A DNA stretch of 64,000 nt from Paenibacillus sp. JJ-223. GTDB taxonomy: Bacteria > Bacillota > Bacilli > Paenibacillales > Paenibacillaceae. Both the position numbers and the translations under genes were made by a program. The number at the start of each line of letters is the position of its first letter. Position 1 is the stretch's first letter. Below the pieces are notes generated by a model. That model made no database searches and was not told the origin of the DNA. It worked only from the letters and a program-made list of their open reading frames with translations. The stretch lies in contig NZ_CAKMMP010000001.1 in the NCBI RefSeq assembly GCF_927798175.1, forward strand, positions 186,001 to 250,000, given 5' to 3'. Shown one piece after another: positions 41,583-50,657 of this stretch.

Positions 41583-42126
41583 TGCCGCATCCAAACTGCT
41601 TGCCGTCTTGTTGGCAGTACTTCTGCTATATGTATATCCGGCTGCCGAAACGGCGGATCGGCAGGATGAGATTTCCCGGATGACCGTTTACCAGACCGTC
41701 ACGCGTTTTGTTGATTCCGCTCGCACCAAAGGTTACATTTCTCCAGCCATGTTTGCCGAGTTCGAAGAACAATTGGCGCGCACGGGCAATGTCTACGACA
41801 TTTCAATGGAGCATCTGCACAAAAAATATGTGCCGAATTACATCGATCCCCAAAATCCTGCGACTTTTACGGGGACGTACGAGACGGTTTTGGATGGATA
41901 TTATTCAAGCCAAATCAAAGAGAAGCTTTTTCCGACCGACGGTTTAGAAACCGCGGAGGATCCTGTCAGGAGATACACGTTTACAGTAGGGGATTTTTTT
42001 ACCGTGTCCGTCAGAAATACGAATCGAACCCCCGCAATGCTTATCCGCGAATGGCTAAATGGGACAATCCAATCTCCCGCCGTGTTTACCACGTATGGAG
42101 GGATGGTGCTGAATGAAGATTACTGA
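41575..42126 (+). CDS. anchored small protein of the Tad-like locus
   Basis: A 183-residue protein with an N-terminal hydrophobic helix (LLAVLLAVLLLYVYPAAE), then DRQDEISRMTVYQTVTRFVD, a helical stretch and a beta-rich C-terminus ending GGMVLNEDY. It could be anchored or secreted. The TTG at 41575 has GGAGG ten bases upstream. It overlaps both neighbours. No family was recognised; position suggests a minor pilin. Confidence 0.55.
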   Translation: MINAASKLLAVLLAVLLLYVYPAAETADRQDEISRMTVYQTVTRFVDSARTKGYISPAMFAEFEEQLARTGNVYDISMEHLHKKYVPNYIDPQNPATFTGTYETVLDGYYSSQIKEKLFPTDGLETAEDPVRRYTFTVGDFFTVSVRNTNRTPAMLIREWLNGTIQSPAVFTTYGGMVLNEDY

Positions 42127-43099
42127 GCTGTCCATCGTTTTTGTGCTTGTCTTTTTTCCGTTTTTTTGGATCGTGTCGCAGAGCAGTCGGGAACTCCAAG
42201 AGGCCCAGATCCTCAGCAATAGATACGAGACAGCGCTGAGGACTGCCGTCATGGACGCTGGCATGGTCATGCACCAGAACGAAAAGCAAAGTGGAGAAGC
42301 GGGCTACGGTTCATCAAAGTTTGTGAACGCTGATAAAGATTTGGCGCTGGAGACGTTTACGCAAACGATGGCTCTTAATTTGGGGATTCAGGACGATCCG
42401 CCAGCGATTCGCTCCTTGTTCGATTATATCCCGGCTATCGTTGTTCTGGACTACGACGGTTACTACATGTATGCCAAAGAGACGGAAATGATGGGGGAGT
42501 CCGAAAACTATTTTCGTCACGTATGGAGCCCGAAGAAACCTTATACCTATGCAGACGAAGACGGAAACAGCATCAATTTCACGTTGGATAGTTATGTCTA
42601 CGCCTATGATGCCGAAAAGCAAATGTGGCTTGAAGGCTTTCGGAATGAACTCATCGCGTCGACACGGATCCCGTTGCTGAGAAATGATGAACATTTTGAA
42701 CATGTGCGCAGAAGCCGGATTGTCAGTGCCGTTCAGGAGGATTTGGCCGAGGTCATCAATCGTCACAACGAATTTGCCAGAAGAAATGGCATCTCATACA
42801 CGTTTACTCTGCCGCTCATCTCCCAGGAAGACTGGTACAACTCTATAAATGACACAGGGATCATTGCTTTCATTCAGGGTATTCCGAGCGGGAGCCGAAA
42901 AATCAACAACTTTGCCATCGGAGGCGGCCGGCTTGTTAAGAGGACGGCCGTGATCGGCGGCGTGGATCCTGACAGCGGCATCAAATATTATTATCCGGCC
43001 ACATGCTCGAACGGATACAGGCCGGAGGAAGTTTTTACGGATGCCCAGGAGGCAGCGGCTCGAGGCTATTTTGAGCAAAATTGTTATATCAATCACTAG
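42113..43099 (+). CDS. anchored extracellular protein of the Tad-like locus
   Basis: A 328-residue protein with one membrane helix (about 7-23, SIVFVLVFFPFFWIVSQ) and a long soluble part with DYIPAIVVLDYDGYYMYAKE, a strand-rich region and VIGGVDPDSGIKYYYPATC near the end. Two Cys residues near the C-terminus (ATCSNG and ENCYINH) could pair outside the cell. The ATG at 42113 overlaps the previous stop. Last gene of the run; a tip or adhesin-like role is conceivable but only inferred. Confidence 0.55.
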   Translation: MKITELSIVFVLVFFPFFWIVSQSSRELQEAQILSNRYETALRTAVMDAGMVMHQNEKQSGEAGYGSSKFVNADKDLALETFTQTMALNLGIQDDPPAIRSLFDYIPAIVVLDYDGYYMYAKETEMMGESENYFRHVWSPKKPYTYADEDGNSINFTLDSYVYAYDAEKQMWLEGFRNELIASTRIPLLRNDEHFEHVRRSRIVSAVQEDLAEVINRHNEFARRNGISYTFTLPLISQEDWYNSINDTGIIAFIQGIPSGSRKINNFAIGGGRLVKRTAVIGGVDPDSGIKYYYPATCSNGYRPEEVFTDAQEAAARGYFEQNCYINH

Positions 43100-43207
43100 T
43101 ATCCTCCGACGAAAAGGCACTGGATAGTGCGATATTTTCAGCTGCGTAGTCTAACCTAAAAAAGCGCTGATCTTCCTGATTTTTGGCAGTGCACGGAAAA
43201 ATGATCG

Positions 43208-43236
43208 ATGACAAAACAGGATGCCTATGGTAATAT
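43208..43236 (+). promoter_or_regulatory. promoter of the thi operon
   Basis: ATGACA (43208-43213), 17 bp, TAATAT (43231-43236), about 20 bp before the riboswitch. Confidence 0.5.
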
Positions 43237-43256
43237 AGGCTACAACTTCATAAGAG

Positions 43257-43350
43257 CACTAGGGGTGCCGCGCGATGCGGCTGAGATGGAATAATTCGAT
43301 TCCGGACCCTTTGTACCTGATCTGGATCATACCAGCGTAGGGAAGTGGCA
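43257..43350 (+). ncRNA. TPP (THI-box) riboswitch
   Basis: The aptamer has the conserved blocks AGGGGTGCC, GCTGAGATGG, GGACCCTTTGTACCTGATC and TGGATCATACCAGCGTAGGG in order. It binds thiamine pyrophosphate. A terminator at 43504-43530 lies between it and tenI, so control is probably by transcription termination when TPP is plentiful. The roughly 150 nt between them should hold the anti-terminator. Confidence 0.97.
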
Positions 43351-43503
43351 CGTTTTTCGTCATGACAAGGAAGGCTGTATTTCAGCCGTCGCTTGGATTG
43401 CAATGCGATTATCGGCAATGCTCGTTCCATGCATAAACGCGTGAGAATAATGCTCATTGGTTTCGCATTTGCCTTGCATTGCACGAAAGATACGAATAAG
43501 TCG

Positions 43504-43530
43504 CCACTCCCCTGCGGGAGTGGTTTTTTG
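43504..43530 (+). terminator. riboswitch-controlled terminator
   Basis: CCACTCCC (43504-43511), loop CTGC, GGGAGTGG (43516-43523), T6. Confidence 0.85.
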
Positions 43531-43562
43531 TGTTCTTTTCTGAAAGGCAGGTGAACCGAGTT

Positions 43563-44270
43563 ATGGTTGCTTCGCAAACTCAATCAGTACCTTCATCATT
43601 GGAGCTCCATGTCATTTCAAACGGAACGGGGGACCTTGATGTTTTTCTTGAAAAGGCGATCCGGGTGAGCCCTTGGGTGGATTACATTCATATTCGGGAA
43701 AAACATCTTGCGATCAACCAAAGATTGCATTGGGCCGAACGAATGCAAGAAGCGGGTATCCCGGCTTCGCAAATTGTCGTTAATGGCATTCCTGATCGAA
43801 TGGATGGTTTTTCTGTTCCTAAGTTGTGCGGCGTGCAAAGGGGGGAATCGGATTTCAAACAGTATGGCACAACCATCCGGATGGACAACAAGCATGAACC
43901 GATCCGTCTGGGCGTTTCCGTGCATTCCTTGGAAGGGGCGAAGTCCGCTGAGCGCCAAGGCGCAGATTATGTTATTTTTGGGCACGTTTTTGCTACCAAC
44001 AGCAAAATTGGCGCTGCGCCAAGAGGCATACCTGCATTGAAAGCGATATGCAGCTCCCTTTGCATTCCCGTCATTGCGATCGGCGGAATTCGCCCTGATG
44101 CCGTCGATGCGATTTACGCAGCCGGGGCAAGCGGGATTGCGGTCATGTCCGCCATATGGGAGAACAGTAAACCTGAGCAAGCAGCCGCTGCATTCAAACA
44201 GGCTATGTCCGGTGTACGGCCCATGAATGACGCCATTGAACGAGATGAAGGAGGGGCAATCGTTGTTTGA
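43563..44270 (+). CDS. tenI: thiazole tautomerase TenI
   Basis: A 235-residue barrel of the ThiE/TenI family. It matches TenI better than ThiE: VDYIHIREKHL, GVSVHSLEGAKSAERQGADY, VIFGHVF and PVIAIGGI are closest to B. subtilis TenI, which isomerises the thiazole phosphate to its aromatic form. The ATG at 43563 follows AAAGGCAGGTGA. First gene after the TPP riboswitch. It overlaps thiO by 8 bp. Confidence 0.88.
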   Translation: MVASQTQSVPSSLELHVISNGTGDLDVFLEKAIRVSPWVDYIHIREKHLAINQRLHWAERMQEAGIPASQIVVNGIPDRMDGFSVPKLCGVQRGESDFKQYGTTIRMDNKHEPIRLGVSVHSLEGAKSAERQGADYVIFGHVFATNSKIGAAPRGIPALKAICSSLCIPVIAIGGIRPDAVDAIYAAGASGIAVMSAIWENSKPEQAAAAFKQAMSGVRPMNDAIERDEGGAIVV

Positions 44271-45483
44271 TGATCGCATTAGCTTAGACGGTAGTTCGGG
44301 GTTCGACATTCTCGACAAAAAAGAGAATCCACGTTCGCGAAAGGACATGTCTGCCGAAACGATCGTGATCGGAGGGGGTGTCATCGGTTGTTCCATTGCT
44401 TATGAATTGGCAGCCCGCGGGCAGGAAGTAATGCTCCTGGAACGAGCCCGAATGGGTGGAGGGACGTCATCGGCGGCGGCCGGCATGCTGGCTGCCGACA
44501 GTGAGCACTTTCATCATGCGGCCATGGCGGAGCTTGCCCGGCGCAGCCGTGAACGGGTTCACCGGCAGAGGGAGCATATTCAAGCGATGAGCGGAATTGA
44601 CATTGGCTTGCGGCAGGCCGGGTTCATTACGCCTTTTCGAAGCGGACAAAAGGCAGGACTATATGCAGCCGCATATGAAACAGATTCGAATGCATGCACG
44701 TATTGGGATCGGCAGGAACTGCAGCGTCAAGCACCCTGGCTAAGCCGGGATACGTATGGCGGGTTGTACAGGCAAGCTGAAAGCGAAGTGCTGCCGTTAA
44801 ACCTTGTCACAGCTTATGCCAAGTCCGCTCAAGCATACGGGGCTCGAATCATGGAAGGCATTCAGAATGTAACGCTGCAAACCGGGGCAGGACGCATACA
44901 AGGGGTTCAAACCTCCATTGGCATGTTGACATGTAAAAATGTCATAGTCGCGGCCGGGCTGCAAGGAGTAGAGTTGATGGAAAGCGTAGGGTTGAACATG
45001 CCTGTCGTGCCGGTAAAGGGAGAAATGGTTGCTGTCCGGTTTTCGCATCATGACGCTGCACGGGGAAATGTACCGGACAGGACCGTTTATGCGGAAGATG
45101 TTTATATCGTTCCAAAAGCGAATGGAGAAGTGTGGTTGGGTGCAACAAGCTTGGCGGGAGCTTCGGATTTGCATGTGACCCCTGGAGGAATCCAGAAACT
45201 GATCTCCGCCGCGGCAGCATGGGTTCCCGCCGTTGCGCACGCCCGATTCGAGCGAGCCTGGGCCGGCGTGAGACCATCGACTCCGGATGGTTTGCCGTAT
45301 TTGGGGGAAAGCGAACAATATTCCGGATTGTATGCCGCTTTCGGACATTATCGGAACGGTATTTTGCTCAGCGCTATCACAGGCAGTGTGTTGGCGGATT
45401 TGATCGAGGGGAAATCAGCCGGTGAACTCGGGATTGCTGCTTTCAATCCGGAGCGCTTAAGCGGAAAGGGGATGATGCATTGA
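44263..45483 (+). CDS. thiO: glycine oxidase ThiO
   Basis: A 406-residue FAD enzyme that oxidises glycine to iminoglyoxylate, a building block of the thiamine thiazole. The dinucleotide fold is ETIVIGGGVIGCSIAYELA, followed by GGGTSSAAAGML; the C-terminal FAD contact is in GHYRNGILLSAITG. A TTG start at 44263 has GGAGGGG six bases upstream; an internal ATG at 44347 aligns with shorter family members, so about 28 extra N-terminal residues may be present. Second gene of the thi operon. Confidence 0.9.
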   Translation: MFDDRISLDGSSGFDILDKKENPRSRKDMSAETIVIGGGVIGCSIAYELAARGQEVMLLERARMGGGTSSAAAGMLAADSEHFHHAAMAELARRSRERVHRQREHIQAMSGIDIGLRQAGFITPFRSGQKAGLYAAAYETDSNACTYWDRQELQRQAPWLSRDTYGGLYRQAESEVLPLNLVTAYAKSAQAYGARIMEGIQNVTLQTGAGRIQGVQTSIGMLTCKNVIVAAGLQGVELMESVGLNMPVVPVKGEMVAVRFSHHDAARGNVPDRTVYAEDVYIVPKANGEVWLGATSLAGASDLHVTPGGIQKLISAAAAWVPAVAHARFERAWAGVRPSTPDGLPYLGESEQYSGLYAAFGHYRNGILLSAITGSVLADLIEGKSAGELGIAAFNPERLSGKGMMH

Positions 45484-45683
45484 ATATTATCGTCAACGGA
45501 CAATCGATGGAGATTGAAGACCAGTTGAATCGTGTGGACAAATTGTTGCTCTCTTTCAATCTTCAGGTGAAAACCGTCGTTGTTGAGCTGAATCGGCAAA
45601 TTTTAACGCGAGAGCTTCATGAGACGACGCCGCTGAAAAACGGAGACCGAATCGAAATCGTACATTTTGTGGGAGGCGGATAA
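45480..45683 (+). CDS. thiS: sulfur carrier protein ThiS
   Basis: A 67-residue ubiquitin-fold carrier ending in the required Gly-Gly (VHFVGGG). The terminal carboxylate is adenylated by ThiF, converted to thiocarboxylate and used by ThiG. The TTG start overlaps the thiO stop. It starts [14 protein letters not shown]. Three bases separate it from thiG. Confidence 0.93.
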   Translation: MNIIVNGQSMEIEDQLNRVDKLLLSFNLQVKTVVVELNRQILTRELHETTPLKNGDRIEIVHFVGGG

Positions 45684-45685
45684 GT

Positions 45686-46453
45686 ATGTTAAACATTGGA
45701 AAATATGCCTTTGAATCGAGATTGCTGCTGGGAACAGGGAAATTCGAAGACTTGGATGTACAACGACAGGCGGTTGAGGCATCAGGCACAGAGGTTCTGA
45801 CATTTGCTATAAGGCGCTTGAATTTGGAGCAGCGGGAACGCAAGCATTTTCTCGACACGTTGGACCTGAGTCGATTCACGTTGCTGCCGAATACCGCTGG
45901 AGCGACGAATGCCGAAGAAGCGGTACGCATCGCCGAATTGGCACGGGCATCGGGACTTTGTGATATGATTAAGGTAGAAGTGATCGGCGATGGGCGAACG
46001 TTGTTGCCCGACCCGATCGAAACGTACAGGGCTTGCGAGATGCTGCTTGAAAGAGGATTTACGGTGCTGCCGTATATTTCGGATGACGTCATTTTGGCCA
46101 AACGTCTGCAATTGCTCGGTGTACACGCCGTGATGCCCGGGGCCTCGCCGATTGGTGCGGGCAAAGGGCTGATAAATCCGTACAATCTTGAGCTGATCAT
46201 TGAACAGGCTGCGGTTCCGGTCATTGTGGATGCAGGCCTTCGTTCTCCCAAAGATGCTGCCCAAGCGATGGAACTTGGGGCAGATGGCGTATTGCTTAAT
46301 ACGGCTGTTTCAGGTTCACGCGATCCGGTTAAGATGGCTAAGGCCATGCGAATGGGCGTTGAAGCAGGAAGATTGGCATACGAGGCAGGCATGATCCCCG
46401 TCAAGCGTTATGCAGCAGCGAGCAGTCCTGCGGAAGGAATGGTTCAGTCATGA
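45686..46453 (+). CDS. thiG: thiazole synthase ThiG
   Basis: A 255-residue TIM-barrel enzyme that condenses 1-deoxyxylulose 5-phosphate, iminoglyoxylate and ThiS thiocarboxylate. The Schiff-base Lys is expected in MIKVEVIGD (about residue 96); phosphate-binding stretches are [10 protein letters not shown] and VDAGLRSP. It starts [20 protein letters not shown]. It follows thiS immediately and overlaps thiF by 4 bp. Confidence 0.95.
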   Translation: MLNIGKYAFESRLLLGTGKFEDLDVQRQAVEASGTEVLTFAIRRLNLEQRERKHFLDTLDLSRFTLLPNTAGATNAEEAVRIAELARASGLCDMIKVEVIGDGRTLLPDPIETYRACEMLLERGFTVLPYISDDVILAKRLQLLGVHAVMPGASPIGAGKGLINPYNLELIIEQAAVPVIVDAGLRSPKDAAQAMELGADGVLLNTAVSGSRDPVKMAKAMRMGVEAGRLAYEAGMIPVKRYAAASSPAEGMVQS

Positions 46454-47505
46454 CAAACCCGAACACGAACGAGCATCCAGAGCAAGAAAACCGTTACTCA
46501 CGGCAGGAACGATTCGCGCCGCTGGGCAAAAACGGACAGGAGCGGCTGAAAGGAAGCCGTGTACTGATCATTGGTGCAGGCGCGCTGGGAACGGGAATCG
46601 CCGAGACGTTGGCACGTGCCGGAATCGGGCATATCACGATCGCCGATCGCGATTACGTGGAGTGGAGCAACCTGCAGCGCCAGCAGCTCTACGCAGAGAA
46701 GGACGCATTGGAGCGCATGCCGAAAGCGATCGCTGCTGTAAAGCGTCTGAAAGAGATTAATTCCACAGTAGACATCGTTGGAAAAGTCATGGATGTGCGG
46801 ACGGATGAATTGGAAGAACTCATTGCGGATGTCGATCTGGTGATGGATGCAACGGATAACTTTGATACAAGACTGCTGATCAACGATATGTGCCAAAAAC
46901 ATCGCAAACCATGGATTTACGGTGGGTGCGTAGGCAGCTACGGGATTACCTACACCTTTATGCCAGGGGAAACCCCTTGTTTGAATTGTTTGCTCGGGGA
47001 GGTGCCGTTGGGCGGGGATACCTGCGATACTTCTGGAATCATTCCGCAAGCCGTGCAGATGGTCACGGCCAATCAGACTGCAGAAGCCATGAAGCTTCTT
47101 AGCGGAAATCATGGCGCCTTAAGGCGCAAGCTGCTGTCGTTTGACCTGTGGCGGAACGAGTACATAACGATCAACGTGGATGGCGCGAAGAAGCCGGATT
47201 GTCCTTCGTGCAGCGCATCGGCTTCATTTCCGTATTTATCCGCCTCGAATCTCGAAAAAACGGACGTGCTCTGCGGCAGGGATACGGTGCAGATCCGTCC
47301 TTCCCGCCCATTGAAGCTGGATCTCCAACAGACCGCTGAACGTTTGGGTAAGCTTGGGGAAGGGGTCGTGGAACACAATCCGTTTCTGGTCTCGTTCAGC
47401 CTAGGGGAACATCGGATGGTTATTTTTCAAGACGGTCGGATCCTCGTCCACGGGACCAAAGATACTGCTGAAGCACGCACGCTTGTCCATCGCTATTTTG
47501 GCTAA
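46450..47505 (+). CDS. thiF: ThiF-type sulfur-carrier adenylyltransferase
   Basis: A 351-residue E1-like enzyme that activates ThiS. The ATP fold reads [20 protein letters not shown], followed by [13 protein letters not shown], and the conserved acidic DATDNFDTR. Zinc-binding CxxC pairs occur in CLNCLLG and CPSCSA. A C-terminal extension of about 85 residues ends in a strand-rich fold with [17 protein letters not shown], common in Firmicutes ThiF/MoeB; MoeB activity on MoaD is possible too. Last gene of the operon. Confidence 0.9.
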   Translation: MTNPNTNEHPEQENRYSRQERFAPLGKNGQERLKGSRVLIIGAGALGTGIAETLARAGIGHITIADRDYVEWSNLQRQQLYAEKDALERMPKAIAAVKRLKEINSTVDIVGKVMDVRTDELEELIADVDLVMDATDNFDTRLLINDMCQKHRKPWIYGGCVGSYGITYTFMPGETPCLNCLLGEVPLGGDTCDTSGIIPQAVQMVTANQTAEAMKLLSGNHGALRRKLLSFDLWRNEYITINVDGAKKPDCPSCSASASFPYLSASNLEKTDVLCGRDTVQIRPSRPLKLDLQQTAERLGKLGEGVVEHNPFLVSFSLGEHRMVIFQDGRILVHGTKDTAEARTLVHRYFG

Positions 47506-47635
47506 TGCCGTGCACCAAATTCAAGTTCGTTCCTTTCGAGGAATGGACTTTTTCGTTTTTCGGCATCATAACGACATATGGAGGATCGCACGCGACCTCT
47601 ACAGAGAAAGAATTTGTCCAAGGCCGGGTGAACGG

Positions 47636-48331
47636 ATGAAAACGACCATTTTACTTGTTGGCGCCCAGGAACAGACAAGGTCGCTAAAAGAAGCGCTGAG
47701 TGCCGAGGGCTATGCCGTGCTCTTGGCCAGCGCAGGTACATACAAGCAGCAATTGGAGATGGTCAAGCAGAATCTGTCCATGATCATCTGGACCGCTGCT
47801 CCTGAAGACACAATCCAGCCCGACGAAGGATTGAAGTGGCATCGCGGACAGAACCATCACAACATTCCGTTTATAATTATTACGACCGCAATATCCGCGG
47901 ATCGAATCGTGGAATGGTTGGACAGCGGGGCAAACGACATACTCGAGCAAGAGAGCGAACCGAGTATATTGATGGCAAGGATTCGAAATTTGCTTCGCTT
48001 GTTTTCTCAAGGTTCGCAGTTCGACGAAGAAGTTATCATGGTGCATGACCTTAAAATCAATTTGCGCTCGCGGAGAGTCAGCCGGGCTGGGGAGTATTTG
48101 ACGCTCACGCCGAAAGAATACGAATTGTTGGAGTTTTTGGCGCGGCATGCAAACGAAGCCTGTTCGCGGAAGGCGATCTTATCGGAAGTATGGGGCTATG
48201 ATTTTCAAATGGATACGAACGTGGTGGATGTGTATATCAAACATTTGCGTGAAAAAGTGGACAAGGGTAGGGGCGTCAAACTCATTCAAACTGTGCGCGG
48301 AGTGGGTTATATGCTTCATTCTTCCCATTAA
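47636..48331 (+). CDS. OmpR-type regulator with degenerate receiver
   Basis: A 231-residue protein with a receiver-like domain (1-115) and an OmpR winged helix (135-230, TLTPKEYELLEFLARHANEA, SEVWGYDF, VVDVYIKHLREKVD). In the receiver the acidic pair after strand 1 is missing (ILLVGAQEQ), the phospho-acceptor position reads IIWTAAP, and the conserved Lys is replaced (EPSIL). It cannot be controlled by ordinary phosphorylation. No histidine kinase gene is adjacent. The ATG at 47636 is chosen because the frame upstream overlaps thiF. The target is unknown. Confidence 0.85.
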   Translation: MKTTILLVGAQEQTRSLKEALSAEGYAVLLASAGTYKQQLEMVKQNLSMIIWTAAPEDTIQPDEGLKWHRGQNHHNIPFIIITTAISADRIVEWLDSGANDILEQESEPSILMARIRNLLRLFSQGSQFDEEVIMVHDLKINLRSRRVSRAGEYLTLTPKEYELLEFLARHANEACSRKAILSEVWGYDFQMDTNVVDVYIKHLREKVDKGRGVKLIQTVRGVGYMLHSSH

Positions 48332-48365
48332 AAATGGCCAGATCCTTAATGGATCCGGCCATTTT
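48331..48365. terminator. bidirectional terminator
   Basis: AAAATGGCCAGATCC and GGATCCGGCCATTTT form a near-perfect stem between two converging genes. Confidence 0.85.
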
Positions 48366-48394
48366 AGACATATATTCAATGATTCGTAGGGAAA

Positions 48395-48895
48395 TTACAG
48401 TACACGGCGTGCTTTAATATACGTTTTCTTCCAGTTTCCCGAGTTCAGGTCAGAGAACGTTACCCCTGGAGATCCGTAAGTGTGCAAGATCTTTCCGTTG
48501 CCCGCGTAAACTGCTACGTGCGTAATATTGCTGCCTGTGGAACGGCTGCCGCTCGAAAAGAATACCAGGTCTCCGACGCGCAGGTTCGCTTTGGATACGG
48601 CTACGCCTTCCTTGGATTGTTTGACGCTGGTACGCGGAAGGTCCACGCCATACTTTTTAAAGATATATTTCATGAAGGAAGAGCAGTCAAAATTTTTGGT
48701 CGTCGAAGTGGATGCTCCAAATTTATATGGCGTTCCCATAAATTGTTTACCGTAATTGACGATTTGTTGTCCTTTGGACACGGTTGCGCTTGCTGCTTGA
48801 GCAGCAGGTGCCGATGTCATTGCGATGGCTCCAAAACCAAGTGCTGCGCACAATCCCACGGTCACGGCCTTTTGGACAAAGATGTTTGTTTTCAT
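48395..48895 (-). CDS. secreted NlpC/P60 endopeptidase
   Basis: A 166-residue cell-wall hydrolase cutting within peptide stems. A signal peptide ends near AAQA-A (residue 35). The NlpC/P60 domain (about 40-166) shows the catalytic Cys71 in NFDCSSFMKY, His in SNITHVAVYAG and a later His in ILHTYGSPG. No cell-wall-binding domain is present, as in minimal secreted forms. GGAGGTA precedes the ATG. Transcribed alone. Confidence 0.93.
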   Translation of the reverse strand: MKTNIFVQKAVTVGLCAALGFGAIAMTSAPAAQAASATVSKGQQIVNYGKQFMGTPYKFGASTSTTKNFDCSSFMKYIFKKYGVDLPRTSVKQSKEGVAVSKANLRVGDLVFFSSGSRSTGSNITHVAVYAGNGKILHTYGSPGVTFSDLNSGNWKKTYIKARRVL

Positions 48896-49082
48896 GTAGT
48901 ACCTCCAAAATTAAGTTTTCGTTTCGTTTGCTAGAGCGAGTATAACAGGTTTGTAACACCCTAAAATTTGGAGTAGAAGCTTGAAGTGCTTGAAGTGACT
49001 GGTTTTGGAGCGTTTTATTAAAATACCATTAAAAATGTCAAAAAATTAATCGTTGACGGATGCATTTAAGGTTTGAAACAGA

Positions 49083-49110
49083 AAAAACCTTTGAAAATCA
49101 AAGGTTTTTA
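49083..49110 (-). terminator. thiN terminator
   Basis: AAAAACCTTTGA and TCAAAGGTTTTT form a perfect stem; on the minus strand it follows the thiN stop by about 70 bp. Confidence 0.75.
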
Positions 49111-49177
49111 CGAATAATAAGTTGCTCTTTTTATTTTTCAGCAAGTTACAAAAATGTAACTTTCATATGAACCAACG

Positions 49178-49819
49178 TTAATCCTTGCTCTGAATAATGA
49201 GCAGCAATCCGCTATCGATGGTAACTGTCCCCGCAGGTCCCAAAAGCTTGTTGCTTATGCCGAGGGATTGTCCCATCCGGAGCGTTGCTTTATCCAGAGG
49301 GTACTGAAAGCCTTCCAGACTGATTCCGGTGACCTCGGGCGTCAACGGCAGCAATGAAACGTACTGATACCCCCGATCTTCGACCGAGGCTTCGGACGTG
49401 GTCAGTGTCAGATAGTTGTGTTCGTCCTGAAGCGTGCAAGAGATATGATGCTGCATCGCACGGACCATGATATGTACGTTGGCAAGCGTATGATCAAGGC
49501 GAGTGCCTGTAGCGCCCAGCATGAGAATATGGGTAGGTTCCATATCCAATGCGGTTTCGAAAGCCATTTCCGTATCCGTCCAGTCCTTCTCGACGGCATC
49601 GACGGAAATCATGCGTTCACTGTTCAGGCGGACCCTTTCCCGTTCCTCGTCAGTAATAGAGTCGAAGTCGCCTACGGCAAAGTGGGGTCGAATGCCGTGA
49701 TCGATCAGGTACAGTGCCCCGCGATCTGCAGCGATGAGCACGTCATCGTGCCTGATTTCTTTGAGAAATTCGGGAGACAGGCTTCCCCCCGTAAAAATGA
49801 CGACGCGTTTCATGGTCAT
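49178..49819 (-). CDS. thiN: thiamine pyrophosphokinase
   Basis: A 213-residue enzyme that converts thiamine and ATP to TPP. GGSLSPEFL, LIAADRGALYLIDHGIRP, VGDFDSI and DWTDTEMAFETAL with LGATGTRLDHTLANVH are family signatures for substrate and metal binding. The start at 49819 is chosen because AGGAAGG precedes it at nine bases; ATGs at 49813 and 49828 are possible. It is not near rpe as in B. subtilis and has no riboswitch of its own in view. Confidence 0.9.
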   Translation of the reverse strand: MTMKRVVIFTGGSLSPEFLKEIRHDDVLIAADRGALYLIDHGIRPHFAVGDFDSITDEERERVRLNSERMISVDAVEKDWTDTEMAFETALDMEPTHILMLGATGTRLDHTLANVHIMVRAMQHHISCTLQDEHNYLTLTTSEASVEDRGYQYVSLLPLTPEVTGISLEGFQYPLDKATLRMGQSLGISNKLLGPAGTVTIDSGLLLIIQSKD

Positions 49820-49954
49820 TCTATTCATCCTTCCTGCCATGAAGAAAGTTTTCATTTATCATTATATTGCGAACCCTTCCAGTATAAATCACAAAATCTA
49901 GTTGCACAATTCCGGCACTCGCGGATACAATGATGAGAGCGACATGGAGATGAC

Positions 49955-50653
49955 TTGAAAAGTGAGGTTTGGACGGAATTGGACTTGCACATTTTTGAAG
50001 TGTTCAGCATCATCGGCACCATTGCGTTTGCGATGTCGGGGGCTTTCGTGGCCATGGAAGAGGAATACGACATTCTTGGCGTGCTGGTGCTGGGATTGGT
50101 CACCGCCTTCGGTGGCGGGGTGGTAAGGAATGTTCTGATCGGTGTGCCCGTGACCACGCTGTGGAGCCAAGGCGCACTTATTATGCTTGCCCTCGTATCC
50201 GTAGCCGTGGCATTTGTGCTCCCGCTGAAATGGATCGGACATTGGAAGCGGACGGAAGCGCTCTTCGATGCCATTGGACTTGCCGCCTTTGCGATTCAGG
50301 GTGCCCTATATGCCGTTAACATGGGTCATCCCATCAGTGCGGTCATTGTGGCAGCAGTGATGACAGGCATCGGCGGGGGTATCATTCGCGACCTGTTGGC
50401 AGGACGCAAACCTTTGGTGTTGCGGGATGAAATCTATGCGGTATGGGCGATCGCTGCCGGGTTTGCGATCGGAATGGGCTGGCTGACAACCAATACGGGA
50501 TTGCTTATCGGATTTGTTGCGGTCGTATTTTTCCGGATGTGTTCCGTCCATTATAAATGGAAGCTTCCGCGCCGTTCGCTGGTACAGGCGGATCGTGTGC
50601 AGCCTCAGGCGGCACAAAGCTCATTAAATCGTACGTTCGGAAAAGGGGAGTAA
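49955..50653 (+). CDS. TRIC-type cation channel family protein (UPF0126)
   Basis: A 232-residue protein with two repeats of three membrane helices plus one more. The repeat cores are AFGGGVVRNVLIGVPV and GIGGGIIRDLLAGRKP, the twin signature of the prokaryotic TRIC/YicG family, which form monovalent cation channels. A TTG start at 49955 has GGAGATGA upstream. The phosphatase gene follows after 4 bp, suggesting one transcript. Confidence 0.88.
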   Translation: MKSEVWTELDLHIFEVFSIIGTIAFAMSGAFVAMEEEYDILGVLVLGLVTAFGGGVVRNVLIGVPVTTLWSQGALIMLALVSVAVAFVLPLKWIGHWKRTEALFDAIGLAAFAIQGALYAVNMGHPISAVIVAAVMTGIGGGIIRDLLAGRKPLVLRDEIYAVWAIAAGFAIGMGWLTTNTGLLIGFVAVVFFRMCSVHYKWKLPRRSLVQADRVQPQAAQSSLNRTFGKGE

Positions 50654-50657
50654 CGAG

